In this document: in pieces, positions 35,982-44,560 of the stretch
Layout: the number at the start of each line of letters is the position of its first letter
How positions within the stretch are numbered: position 1 is the first letter of the stretch
From: Henriciella aquimarina
GTDB lineage: Bacteria > Pseudomonadota > Alphaproteobacteria > Caulobacterales > Hyphomonadaceae
Direction: 5' to 3'
NCBI RefSeq assembly: GCF_002088975.1
Contig: NZ_NCST01000061.1
Span: 62,001 to 126,000, forward strand
Length of the DNA stretch: 64,000 bases
Program-made: the position numbers and the translations under genes
Notes under the pieces: model-generated
Told to the model about the DNA's origin: nothing
Seen by the model: only the letters and a program-made list of their open reading frames with translations
Database searches by the model: none

Positions 35982-36899
35982 CTAGATCGGCTCGTAGGGG
36001 AAGACGGTGGTCGTCGGCCCGAGATCCGTGAAGCTGCCCTGCATGGAGGGCAGGGCCTGATCGACAATGGTTTCCGGCGTCCAGCCTTCAAGCCGGGCGA
36101 CCGATTTGACCGGGCGCGGCTGGTTGAACAGCACGATCTCATTGCCACGGACCGAGAAGATCTGGCCGGAAACATCCTTCGCCTTGTCGGCGCAGAGCGC
36201 GACGGCAAACTGGGCGACCTGGTCGGCACGCATGCCGTTTTTCATTCGCTCGACGCGCTCACGACCGGCCTCGTCCTTGACCGGAATGGAGGCGATCATG
36301 CGCGTCCAGGCAAACGGCGCGATGACATTGGAGCGGACATTCTTGCGCTCGCCTTCCATGGCGATGATGTGCGACAGGCTGGCAATGCCGAGCTTGGCGG
36401 CGCCGTAATTGGCCTGGCCGATATTGCCGATCAGGCCGGTCGTGGAGGTGAAGAGAACGTAGGAGCCGTCCTCCTGGTCGCGGAAGTGGTTCACCGAGGC
36501 GCGCGTGACGTTGAACGTGCCGTGCAGGTGGACGTCGATCACGGCCTTCCAGTCGTCTTCCGACATCTTGTGGAACATGCCGTCGCGCAGGATGCCGGCC
36601 GGGTTCATGATGGCGTGCAGGCCGCCAAACTCGTCCTTGGCCTGCTCGACCATGCCTTCGACCGCCTTGTACTCTGTGACGCTGTCGGAATTGGAAACCG
36701 CCTCGCCGCCGGCGGCCCGGATCTCCTGGGCGACCTTTTCGGCCGGGCCGGCATCGCCCTCGTCAGCGCCCGACAGGCTGCCGCCGAGATCGTTCACCAC
36801 GACTTTCGCCCCGGCCTTCGCGGCAAGCAGCGCGCATTCCTTGCCGATGCCGTTCCCGCCGCCCGTGACCAGAACGACCTTTCCATCCAATACGCCCAT
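35982..36899 (-). CDS. SDR-family dehydrogenase, MFE-2/(R)-3-hydroxyacyl-CoA type
   Basis: 305 residues. Cofactor motif TGGGNGIGKECAL, active site Ser (FTSTTG) and YGAAK. The segment AGILRDGMFHKMSEDDW is characteristic of the multifunctional enzyme type 2 (17-beta-HSD4) dehydrogenase, pointing to (R)-3-hydroxyacyl-CoA oxidation. The usual NNAG reads NPAG here, a change next to the cofactor. The C-terminal tail is longer than in plain SDRs, as in this subgroup. No hydratase domain is fused. Confidence 0.88.
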   Translation of the reverse strand: MGVLDGKVVLVTGGGNGIGKECALLAAKAGAKVVVNDLGGSLSGADEGDAGPAEKVAQEIRAAGGEAVSNSDSVTEYKAVEGMVEQAKDEFGGLHAIMNPAGILRDGMFHKMSEDDWKAVIDVHLHGTFNVTRASVNHFRDQEDGSYVLFTSTTGLIGNIGQANYGAAKLGIASLSHIIAMEGERKNVRSNVIAPFAWTRMIASIPVKDEAGRERVERMKNGMRADQVAQFAVALCADKAKDVSGQIFSVRGNEIVLFNQPRPVKSVARLEGWTPETIVDQALPSMQGSFTDLGPTTTVFPYEPI

Positions 36900-36992
36900 G
36901 ACTTCCTCCTAGTTGGCTATATTCAAGTCCATGACCGATTCCCAACACCCTATCAGCGCTAAAGGCAAGTGCGGCGTCTTGCGCCGATGGCC

Positions 36993-38627
36993 TCAGCGTG
37001 GGTCGTACCGGATGCGCCAGTTGACGGCGAACTGCCAGTCATCCTCGTAACCGGGGACAGGTTCGTCATAGGGGCGCGATGCTTCGACCCCCAACTGGCC
37101 GACCTTGTCATAGGCGGCGCGAATGCCGAAACCGGCCGAGCCAAGGTCTGCCGAAGGAATGGGGCGGTTGGCGAAATCGACGGTCGAATGGTCGACAAAG
37201 GCGTAGACCTCGCTCTTCGAGAATTTGCCCTTCCGGAGGGGACGATAGGCGGCTTCGACCAGGGCCGAGGCGCCGGTATCCGCATTGATGAGCCCGTTTT
37301 CGAAGGCGCGGCCATAATTCGGTCCACCGACGGAGAAGCGTTCATTCGCGGGCAGGGGATCATCGGTCCACTGGCCACGGGCATTGAACCGCAAATAATA
37401 CTGCTTCGCGATACGCTGGACGAGCTTCAGGCTGGCTTCGGCCTTCAGAAAGTCGAGGGTGCCGACCGGCTGGGAGATGCGGGCGTCCAGGACGTCGAGC
37501 CCCTGCGAGACCTTGAGAGAAATGCCGGTATAGCGGTTCGGCTTTGTCCGGTCATAGCTGAGCGTTCCTCGTAACGCACGCGTGCGCTCGGTCGCGAGCA
37601 GCGAGCCGAAGGCGGCATTTTCGCTGTTGAGGGCATCAAGGGTCAGGATGCCCCGCAGATTGCGCTTGGAGGAGCGGATAAAGGGATGGCTCAGGGCGAG
37701 CGAGTACAGCTCCGCGTCGCCCGATATGCCCGTATCGTCGGCATAGGATTCCAGGCGTGCCGCGCCGGCGGTCGCCCGCGTTCCATTCGTGCCGATCGGC
37801 GTACTGTGCTGCAGGCCGGCATAGCGAGACGCGTCGAAATCCGTTGAGGCTGCGAGATCGAGGCGGGTTTGGTCGCCTGCCCGAAACAGGCCGTATCCCA
37901 CAGCCTTGCCGCTGACCTGCCCCTGATCGATGAGGCGTGTGGTGCGGCTGTCATAACCGACACTGAAATCGGTTCGTTTTTGTTCGGCGTCCAGCCGCAG
38001 GCGGACCGCTGCCGGCTTTGTGCCGTTGATCACCTTTTCCGTGACCTTCAGGCCCGGCGTGTCATCGAGCAGAAGGAGATTGCGTTCCAGGTCGGCGCGG
38101 CTTGTCGGGCGTCCCTCCTGCACTCGGTCCGCATGCGCGGCAATCAGGGCCTGTTCACCGGAGGTGAGATCACCCGACAGGATAACCTGCTGGACGTAGC
38201 CTTCCGCGACAAGGATGCGGACCTTGTTGTTCGTGAAGTCCTGTTCGGGAACGACCAGCGTGAAAAGGGCCACATCGGATTTCCGGTACGCATCGGAGAG
38301 CGCATCGACGAGGGCTTCAAGCGTGTCGCGCGTCAGGGCCTGGCCAACGAACGGCTCGGCGGCTTCGGCAACCCTTGCCGGAACGGCTGTGCCCTCGAAA
38401 TTGATCTGGCTGATGGCGCCGCCGGTCAGCCCGCTCGCATCGACTTCGGCCGACCCTGAGGGCAGCTTCGCGGACCGCTCGGGCAGGGCCGTTTGGTCGC
38501 GTTCGCGTTCCGGGTCCAGGCGGTCGCGGAACGTATCCGGCAGCTCCTGTCCGCAGGCGAGGGGTGGGGCGACAAGGCACGCTGCCAGCGATACCGCCAG
38601 CAGCGTCGGACGCATTTCGAATGTCAT
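36993..38627 (-). CDS. Two-partner secretion transporter (ShlB/FhaC/HecB family, TpsB)
   Basis: 544 residues. A signal peptide (about 1-26), a 45-residue linker, POTRA domain 1 (about 72-145; ISQINFEGTAVP), POTRA 2 (about 146-215), then a 16-strand ShlB-type barrel (about 225-544). TpsB proteins export a single partner across the outer membrane. No classical hemagglutinin-like TpsA lies nearby; the gene directly upstream encodes a collagen-like lipoprotein (64 bases between). The C-terminal residue is Arg, not the usual aromatic, so the final strand is unusual. Confidence 0.88.
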   Translation of the reverse strand: MTFEMRPTLLAVSLAACLVAPPLACGQELPDTFRDRLDPERERDQTALPERSAKLPSGSAEVDASGLTGGAISQINFEGTAVPARVAEAAEPFVGQALTRDTLEALVDALSDAYRKSDVALFTLVVPEQDFTNNKVRILVAEGYVQQVILSGDLTSGEQALIAAHADRVQEGRPTSRADLERNLLLLDDTPGLKVTEKVINGTKPAAVRLRLDAEQKRTDFSVGYDSRTTRLIDQGQVSGKAVGYGLFRAGDQTRLDLAASTDFDASRYAGLQHSTPIGTNGTRATAGAARLESYADDTGISGDAELYSLALSHPFIRSSKRNLRGILTLDALNSENAAFGSLLATERTRALRGTLSYDRTKPNRYTGISLKVSQGLDVLDARISQPVGTLDFLKAEASLKLVQRIAKQYYLRFNARGQWTDDPLPANERFSVGGPNYGRAFENGLINADTGASALVEAAYRPLRKGKFSKSEVYAFVDHSTVDFANRPIPSADLGSAGFGIRAAYDKVGQLGVEASRPYDEPVPGYEDDWQFAVNWRIRYDPR

Positions 38628-38691
38628 GGGAATCTTTCAGGACGCGCGAGACAGGCTGCGAAGGAGCCGACAGCCTGCCTCGTTTGCGGTC

Positions 38692-39753
38692 CTAGTTCTT
38701 GGGCCCGAGAAGGCCGCCGACAAGCCCGGAGACAGGGTCGCCCCCGGAGTCATCGCCGGAATCCTGCCCGAGCAGGCCGTCGGTTGTGTCGCCAACGGTT
38801 TCCACAAGACCCTCGGTCGTATCCTTCACGCCGGAAAGCGCGCCATCGGTGTCCGACCCGCTGTCGAGCAAGCCATCGACCGTGCCGCCGACATCGGTCA
38901 GGCCGCCAGAACCGGAGTCGCCCGTGAGGTTCGCGGTGACGGTCTCCACGGTGCCGCCAACATCTGAGAGGCCACCGCTACCGCCTTCGTTCGCGGCGAG
39001 CGTTCCCGTGACGGTTTCAGCTGTGTCGGTCACGGGTGCGAGAACGTTTTGGTCATTGCCGGCACTGAGCGAAACGAGCTCATCGCCGCTCAGAACGCCG
39101 ACCTCGAGAGCACTGCCGCCTGTCTGTTCAGCCGACAGGAGGCTGGTTCCGATCAGGGGTTCGGCTTCCGGACTGCCAATTGCGAACGCCTCGCCGACAC
39201 TGACATTGATCAGGGATCCCGGCGCCTCGGTGAGGCCATCGACGAGATACTGTTCGCCATTGCCGGTCTCAACGAGAGTCATCCCGACATTGTCAACGAC
39301 TCCGACAACCGTGCCGGCCAGCGGGGTCGAGCCAGGCATTGCTTCGTCCAGAACGGCTGCGACCTTCATGCCTTCCGTGCTGACAGGGGTCACCGTTTCG
39401 CCTGTCGCCACGAGCAGGTCGGAGGCGACGGGCATCGTCTCGTCCGGATCGCCGGTATTGGCAAGCAGGCCGGTCCCGGCCACGCCTTCCGAGCCAACCA
39501 GACCGCCGGCCGCGATGATGCCAGCCTCGCCGAGGGTGGCTGTCTCGCCGTCTTCACCGTCTGAGCCACTTTGGCCAGCCGGTCCGGCAGGCCCTTGAGG
39601 CCCGGCCGGGCCCTGTTCGCCCTGCGCGCCGGCCGGGCCGGCTGGCCCGACACTCGCAATGCGGTGCCGTCCATCTGATTCGCAGGCTCCGGCACCAAGG
39701 AGCATGAGCGAAGTAAAGCAGAGTACTGCTGCGTGAGTCCGTGACTTGGGCAT
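38692..39753 (-). CDS. Collagen-like lipoprotein, likely partner of the TpsB transporter
   Basis: 353 residues. Lipobox-like GAGAC (Cys24), then twelve Gly-X-Y triplets (36-71), rich in GPA/GPQ, i.e. a short collagen-like helix. A Gly/Val/Thr-rich middle (about 72-260) may be beta-rich. The C-terminal 90 residues are low-complexity, with a repeated DVGGTV unit (GGLSDVGGTVETV, GGLTDVGGTVDGL) and many Asp/Gly/Ser. GGAGG precedes the ATG at 39753 by 5 bases. It lies directly upstream of the TpsB gene on the same strand. Surface exposure is inferred. Confidence 0.75.
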   Translation of the reverse strand: MPKSRTHAAVLCFTSLMLLGAGACESDGRHRIASVGPAGPAGAQGEQGPAGPQGPAGPAGQSGSDGEDGETATLGEAGIIAAGGLVGSEGVAGTGLLANTGDPDETMPVASDLLVATGETVTPVSTEGMKVAAVLDEAMPGSTPLAGTVVGVVDNVGMTLVETGNGEQYLVDGLTEAPGSLINVSVGEAFAIGSPEAEPLIGTSLLSAEQTGGSALEVGVLSGDELVSLSAGNDQNVLAPVTDTAETVTGTLAANEGGSGGLSDVGGTVETVTANLTGDSGSGGLTDVGGTVDGLLDSGSDTDGALSGVKDTTEGLVETVGDTTDGLLGQDSGDDSGGDPVSGLVGGLLGPKN

Positions 39754-39873
39754 TTTTGCCTCCTGAAAGTCTTGTTTCCTCCCGCACCGGGTGATCCGAT
39801 GCGCTTTCAGGTTGCGCGCCAAGTCTTTGGATATGCTTACGACGAAAAATAAATTTGGTTGAAATTGCCCATA

Positions 39874-40863
39874 TCAGGCGGGCGCCGAGGCACCCTGCCT
39901 GTAGCCGGTCATCCGGTCCATGGCGGTTTCGGCTTCGCCAATGATCCGCTCGACGATGTTCTTCACGGGCAGGACGTCATGCACGCCGCCGGCTGACTGG
40001 CCCATGGCGAAGCAGGATGTGTCGGGGTCGAGCTTCGCTTCGTCGGTGATCCCGCCAATGCCGCCGATGACGCCTGTCTGGGTCGAATGAATGGCCTGCT
40101 GCGGGAAGGGCTGGATGTCCTGCGGGCGGCTTTCCCAGTCGAGGATATAGTCATTGGTGCGGCAGCGCATGGGCTTGCCTGAATAGCAGCGCGTGCGGGT
40201 CGTGTCGGTGTCGCCCGCGCCGACAATGGTCTGCTTGTACAGGTTGGCCGCATGCGCCTCCTCCGAGGCGATGAAACGCGTGCCCATCCAGACGCCGACG
40301 GCGCCCAGCGCGAGCGCGGCGGCCAGCCCGCGGCCGTCATAGATACCGCCAGCGGCGATGACGGGAATGTCGACGGCTTCGACGGCTTGCGCCACGAGCG
40401 GCATGGTCCCGACCAGGCCGGTATGCCCGCCGCCCTCGCCGCCTTGCAGGATAACGGCATCGCACCCGGCTTGCTCGGCTTTCACGGCGTGCTTTACGGC
40501 GCCGCCGACCACCATGACCTTCACGCCTGCCTTCTTGAGCTTTTCCATGATCGGCATCGGCACGCCGAGGCCGGCGACGAAGCTGTCGGCGCCATTGTCG
40601 ATGATGACGTCGACCGACTCTTCCAGGCTTTCAGGCGAGGCGGCCAGCAGGTCGACGCCGAAGGGCTTGTCGGTCAGTTCGCGCACGCGCTTCATCTGGC
40701 CTTCGATGAAGTCCGGCGTCGTGCCGGCCATGCCCAGAACGCCGTAGCCGCCGGCATTGGACATCGCGGCGGCCAGCTCGGCATAGGACACCCCGCCCAT
40801 ACCGGCGAGCATGATGGGGTGGTCGATGCCGAGAAAGTCACAAAGCGGGGTGCGGATGGTCAT
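39874..40863 (-). CDS. Nitronate monooxygenase / enoyl-reductase-like FMN protein
   Basis: 329 residues, a TIM barrel of the 2-nitropropane dioxygenase family: PIMLAGMGGVSYAELAAAMS, GGEGGGHTGLVGTM (phosphate-binding) and ALGAVGVWMGTRFIAS. Such proteins are either nitronate monooxygenases or FabK-like reductases; the family cannot be split here by eye. GGAGG lies 9 bases before the ATG. It is downstream of an SDR gene on the same strand. Confidence 0.88.
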   Translation of the reverse strand: MTIRTPLCDFLGIDHPIMLAGMGGVSYAELAAAMSNAGGYGVLGMAGTTPDFIEGQMKRVRELTDKPFGVDLLAASPESLEESVDVIIDNGADSFVAGLGVPMPIMEKLKKAGVKVMVVGGAVKHAVKAEQAGCDAVILQGGEGGGHTGLVGTMPLVAQAVEAVDIPVIAAGGIYDGRGLAAALALGAVGVWMGTRFIASEEAHAANLYKQTIVGAGDTDTTRTRCYSGKPMRCRTNDYILDWESRPQDIQPFPQQAIHSTQTGVIGGIGGITDEAKLDPDTSCFAMGQSAGGVHDVLPVKNIVERIIGEAETAMDRMTGYRQGASAPA

Positions 40864-40924
40864 AGCTCATTGCCTCCAGGAGTTTTGTCTCTGAATCGCT
40901 TGGCCCGGCTGGTTTGCCAAGCCG

Positions 40925-40950
40925 TCCCGCAGCGGCATGCCGCTGCGGGA
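40925..40950. repeat. Perfect 11-bp hairpin upstream of the nitronate monooxygenase gene
   Basis: TCCCGCAGCGG (40925-40935), loop CATG, CCGCTGCGGGA (40940-40950). It lies between two minus-strand genes and has no U-tract, so it may be a processing site or regulatory structure rather than a terminator. Confidence 0.45.
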
Positions 40951-41033
40951 GTGGAACCAAAGCCTGATTATTACGCTTGATCCATCATTGGAAATCACGC
41001 CAGGGCTGGCGTCAAAATTACAGGAATAAGCCG

Positions 41034-41090
41034 ATGCCCCTCCTTCGCACGATCATCCTTGCCGGTATCACCATCCTGATCGGTGCCTGA
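41034..41090 (+). CDS. Possible 18-residue hydrophobic peptide
   Basis: ATG at 41034 to TGA at 41088-41090 encodes 18 residues, one Arg and the rest hydrophobic (MPLLRTIILAGITILIGA). AGGA lies 9 bases upstream. It resembles a lone signal peptide or a membrane micropeptide, and could equally be chance or the remnant of a lost lipoprotein gene. Confidence 0.25.
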   Translation: MPLLRTIILAGITILIGA

Positions 41091-41117
41091 GAGGCTCTGG
41101 CCTCCAGTCCCGGCCGA

Positions 41118-41903
41118 TCAGAAGATGGCGTAGCCGCCGTCGACCACGAATGTGTCGCCGGAATGATACGACGAGGCGTCTGACGCCAGATAGACCGCGA
41201 CCCCGCCAAAATCTTTCGGCTCGCCCCAGCGCCGGGCGGGCACGCGCGAGATCACCTTTTTCTCGAAGACTTCCTGGCCTTGCGCGCCTTCCGTCATGTC
41301 GGTGGCGATCCAGCCGGGCAGGATGGCATTGGCCCGGATGCCATAGCGAGCGGTTTCAACCGCAATGCCTTTGAGCATCGAGATCAGGCCGCCCTTGGTC
41401 GCAGCATAGGCTTGGTTGCGGGCAGCCCCCTCAATGGCAGCCAGCGATGCGACGCCGACAAGCGAGCCGCCCGGATCGCCGTTCTTGGCGCGTTCGGTAA
41501 TATGCTTCACCGCCTCGCGCAGCGTCCAGAAGGCCCCGTCGAGATTGACCGACATGTTCTTGCGCCAGGTTTCGGTGTCCATGTCGGCAAAGCTGGAGGC
41601 GCCGAAACCGACACCGGCATTGGCAAAGCATGAATCCACGCGTCCGAACGCGTCGGTCGTGGCTTTCATGGCGTCGACGACGGATGTCTCGTCCGAGACG
41701 TCCACGCTCCAGGCCTTCACCTCGCCCGTGCCGAGCTTGGACAGCTTGTCGACCGCTTCCTTGTTGGCGGCATCCTTGCGCCCCCAGACGGCGACATTGG
41801 CGTTCGAGGCGGCCAGCGCTTCGGCCATGCCATAGCCGATGCCGCGATTGCCGCCTGTGACGAGGGCGACCTTTTCGGTCAGGTCAAATGGTGTGTAGGT
41901 CAT
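41118..41903 (-). CDS. SDR-family oxidoreductase
   Basis: 261 residues, classical SDR: TGGNRGIGYGMAEAL for the cofactor, NAGVGFG, and the YAATKGG active site, with catalytic Ser in GVASLAAIEG. GGGAG lies 9 bases before the ATG. Residues after the first strand (VAVWGRKDA) suggest NADP(H) preference. The substrate is unknown. The nearest downstream gene is the FMN enzyme at 39874. Confidence 0.92.
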   Translation of the reverse strand: MTYTPFDLTEKVALVTGGNRGIGYGMAEALAASNANVAVWGRKDAANKEAVDKLSKLGTGEVKAWSVDVSDETSVVDAMKATTDAFGRVDSCFANAGVGFGASSFADMDTETWRKNMSVNLDGAFWTLREAVKHITERAKNGDPGGSLVGVASLAAIEGAARNQAYAATKGGLISMLKGIAVETARYGIRANAILPGWIATDMTEGAQGQEVFEKKVISRVPARRWGEPKDFGGVAVYLASDASSYHSGDTFVVDGGYAIF

Positions 41904-41999
41904 GCGGTCAATCTCCCTTGGAATTTGCCGGCATAAAGGAAGAAGACCGAGCGGATTTCAACGGTTCCCGAAGGGAAAGCGATAACCTGTCCGGCAGGC

Positions 42000-42929
42000 T
42001 TACTGGCTGATAATGGTCATGCCGGGCTGGGACCTGTGGCGCGGCAGCGGCCGGCTGATCCTGAGTTCGTTGGCTTCGCGGTCGATCTGAAGCCGGAAGC
42101 TTTTGAGCACGTCGAGCCCGAGCACCATGACAGGCTGGTCCTTCAGGCCGCAGACCGCAAAGAATTCGGGGTCCGAGACGATGACGTCAAAACGCTTCAC
42201 CCGGAAGTCCCCAAGGTCCAGCAGCCGGCTGGACAGTACGCGGATGGGCGTCACCTCTCCTGTGGACCCGGTGAGCGTAAGCGTCCGGAAATCATCCGGC
42301 GAGCTGGCGACATTCTCGGCAAAGACCGAATTGATGAAGGTCACATTCGCGCCCGTGTCGATGAGAGCGAGCCCGGCCTTGTGATTGACCTCGATTTCGA
42401 TGAAGGGAAGATCGTTGATCCATGTGATCGGGAACCGGCTGGTCGTGGCGTTTCGCACGGCAAAGGGGCGGCGGTCATAGGCGCGTAGGCGCATTTTCTC
42501 GAAATCGAAATCCAGCGTCCTCAGCGGGATGCTGCTGGAAGGGATAAGGTTGCGCGCGCCCGGCAGGAGGAATTCGGAATTGTAGGCGACCTCCACGCCA
42601 CCGAGATCGACATCGCCCACGCGCAAGCTGTCGAGCTGAAGCACGGGAAACGTGCTCGTCGCGCCCAGGCCGATAATATCCACGGTGGGAGAGCCTTCTT
42701 CCAGCGTCAGGCCAAGCCGCTCGGCTGTGCGCCGGTCCAGCATGGGGAAGGTCGCGCCCGTATCGACGATGGCTTTTTCGTCGCTTGTCCCGTTCACCGC
42801 CACGTCGATGACGAGGTGTCCGCTTTGCGTGATCTCAAAGGGGATGGTGTGTTGCTGGTTCGCACTTGCCGGCCCGACAAGCATCACTGCTGCGGCCAGA
42901 AGCGCAAGAATCAGCGAGGTGCGTTTCAC
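42000..42929 (-). CDS. Secreted two-domain retropepsin-like aspartyl protease
   Basis: 309 residues. A signal peptide (about 1-23, ASANQQ) and two DTGA motifs, Asp56 (IVDTGATF) and Asp191 (LIDTGANV), each starting a retropepsin-like half, so one chain could form the whole active site. A GTG start at 42929 is preferred: GGGAGG lies 7 bases before it and a basic signal peptide (VKR) follows, whereas the ATG at 42944 has that ribosome-binding site inside its own codons 2-3. It is in the periplasm or envelope; the substrate is unknown. Confidence 0.82.
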   Translation of the reverse strand: MKRTSLILALLAAAVMLVGPASANQQHTIPFEITQSGHLVIDVAVNGTSDEKAIVDTGATFPMLDRRTAERLGLTLEEGSPTVDIIGLGATSTFPVLQLDSLRVGDVDLGGVEVAYNSEFLLPGARNLIPSSSIPLRTLDFDFEKMRLRAYDRRPFAVRNATTSRFPITWINDLPFIEIEVNHKAGLALIDTGANVTFINSVFAENVASSPDDFRTLTLTGSTGEVTPIRVLSSRLLDLGDFRVKRFDVIVSDPEFFAVCGLKDQPVMVLGLDVLKSFRLQIDREANELRISRPLPRHRSQPGMTIISQ

Positions 42930-42988
42930 CTCTATACCTCCCATATGCGCCGTCTTTGCGGGCGCTATTTATGGCAGGGAGTATGCCA

Positions 42989-43462
42989 CTAATCCGGCGT
43001 TTTCAGAAGGCCGTTCACGAGATTATGACCCGCACGGATAATTCGCTCTGTCTCCGACCACAGGGCGAGTTCATCAATGGCGTGCACGGGAAAGAAGCGG
43101 GCCTCGGCCGCATCGTCGCCGGCGACCGGCTCTCCGGCGCGCCAGATCGCGGCATAGTCGCAGAGCACATAGTGCCGGGTGATGAGGGTGTGCTCGCGGT
43201 TCTCGACGATGGCATCGACGACATCGATCAGCCCGGCAATCTCGGCTTTGACGCCAGTTTCCTCTTCAAGCTCGCGCAAGGCGGCCTCTCTGGCGCGTTC
43301 GCCGGCTTCGATGCGGCCTCCGGGTAGTGACCAGGCCCCGGTCATCGGCGGCGTTCCTCGCCGGATCAGCAGCACCTGGTCATCTCTTATGCAAACGACA
43401 CCGGCCGCCGCCTGAGGGCGAAGGCCATCCACGGGTTTCGCCTGTGTGGCATCTTTTGTCAT
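42989..43462 (-). CDS. NUDIX hydrolase (ADP-ribose pyrophosphatase-like)
   Basis: 157 residues. The Nudix box GGRIEAGE...REL.EETG is complete, in a small alpha/beta domain beginning AAAGVVCIRDDQVLLIRRG. ADP-ribose or related nucleotide diphosphates are likely substrates by resemblance. GGAGA precedes the ATG by 5 bases. It is divergent from the patatin gene, with 47 bases between starts. Confidence 0.9.
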   Translation of the reverse strand: MTKDATQAKPVDGLRPQAAAGVVCIRDDQVLLIRRGTPPMTGAWSLPGGRIEAGERAREAALRELEEETGVKAEIAGLIDVVDAIVENREHTLITRHYVLCDYAAIWRAGEPVAGDDAAEARFFPVHAIDELALWSETERIIRAGHNLVNGLLKTPD

Positions 43463-43509
43463 TGAGCTCTCCGTGATTGCTGCCTAAGGCCAGTTCGGAA
43501 GGAGGCCTT

Positions 43510-44556
43510 ATGGCGCGCTCTACTCCAAAACCCAAACCCATCAGCCTGGCCTTGCAAGGCGGCGGGGCACACGGGGCCTTCACATGGGGCGTGCTGGACC
43601 GGCTTTGCGAGTGTGAGACGCTGGATATCCAGGCCATCACCGCGACCTCCGCTGGCGCGATGAATGCGGTGGCCTATGTCGCCGGCAAGCAGACGGGCGG
43701 GCGCGAGGGCGCCCGGGCAGCGCTGGAAGCCTTCTGGCAGGAGGTGTCTCACCGGGGCGCACCGCTCGATGCGCTGATCCCGCAGGGCTTCGGGGCGGAT
43801 ATGGGCGCCGCCCACCCGTTCAAGGCCCTGTCGCCATATGCCTTCGCAACGGCGATGACGGCGTTTCTGAGCCCGTATGACGTCAATCCCTTCGACATAA
43901 ATCCCCTGCGTGCGGCGGTTCACGATACGATCGACTTCGAAGCCGTCCGGGCCTCTCCAGTGAAGCTGTTTATTGCGGCCACCAATGTCGAGACGGGCAA
44001 GGTGCGCATCTTTTCCGATGGCGATGTTACCGCGGAGGCCGTGCTCGCCTCGGCCTGCCTGCCGCACACTTTCAAGGCGGTCGAGATCGATGGCACGCCC
44101 TATTGGGATGGCGGCTACCTTGGTAATCCCTCGCTGTTCCCGCTTTTTTACGCCGACACGCCCCGCGACGTCGTTCTGGTCACGCTGAACCCGCTGGAGC
44201 GCAAGGGAACACCGCGCAATGCCGCCCAGATCCAGGACCGGCTGAACGAGATCACCTTCAATGCCTCTCTTCTGGGAGAGCTGCGGTCCATCGCTTTCGT
44301 CCAGAAGCTGCTTGAGCAGAACTGGCTGGCGAAGACAGTGCAGCGGCGCTACCGCAAGCTCAATATCCATGCCGTGCGCGGCGGCGAGATGCTGCGTGAG
44401 CTGCGGCTTGAGACGAAGTTCGACACCAGCTGGACCTTCCTGACCGGTCTTCGCGACAAGGGGCGGGACTTTGCCGAGGCGTGGCTGGACACATGCCATG
44501 ACCAGGTCGGCAAGCGCTCCAGCATCGATCTGCACGAGACTTTCCTGGACGACTAG
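43510..44556 (+). CDS. Patatin-like phospholipase
   Basis: 348 residues. The oxyanion loop LQGGGAHGAF (15-24), nucleophile Ser47 in ATSAGA and the catalytic Asp in WDGGYLGNP form the Ser-Asp dyad. The residue before the Thr of the elbow is Ala, where Gly is usual (G-T-S-A-G), which may be tolerated. Such enzymes cleave acyl esters of phospholipids. The ATG at 43510 has GGAGG 4 bases before it. It converges on rsmD with a 4-base gap. Confidence 0.9.
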   Translation: MARSTPKPKPISLALQGGGAHGAFTWGVLDRLCECETLDIQAITATSAGAMNAVAYVAGKQTGGREGARAALEAFWQEVSHRGAPLDALIPQGFGADMGAAHPFKALSPYAFATAMTAFLSPYDVNPFDINPLRAAVHDTIDFEAVRASPVKLFIAATNVETGKVRIFSDGDVTAEAVLASACLPHTFKAVEIDGTPYWDGGYLGNPSLFPLFYADTPRDVVLVTLNPLERKGTPRNAAQIQDRLNEITFNASLLGELRSIAFVQKLLEQNWLAKTVQRRYRKLNIHAVRGGEMLRELRLETKFDTSWTFLTGLRDKGRDFAEAWLDTCHDQVGKRSSIDLHETFLDD

Positions 44557-44560
44557 GCGT

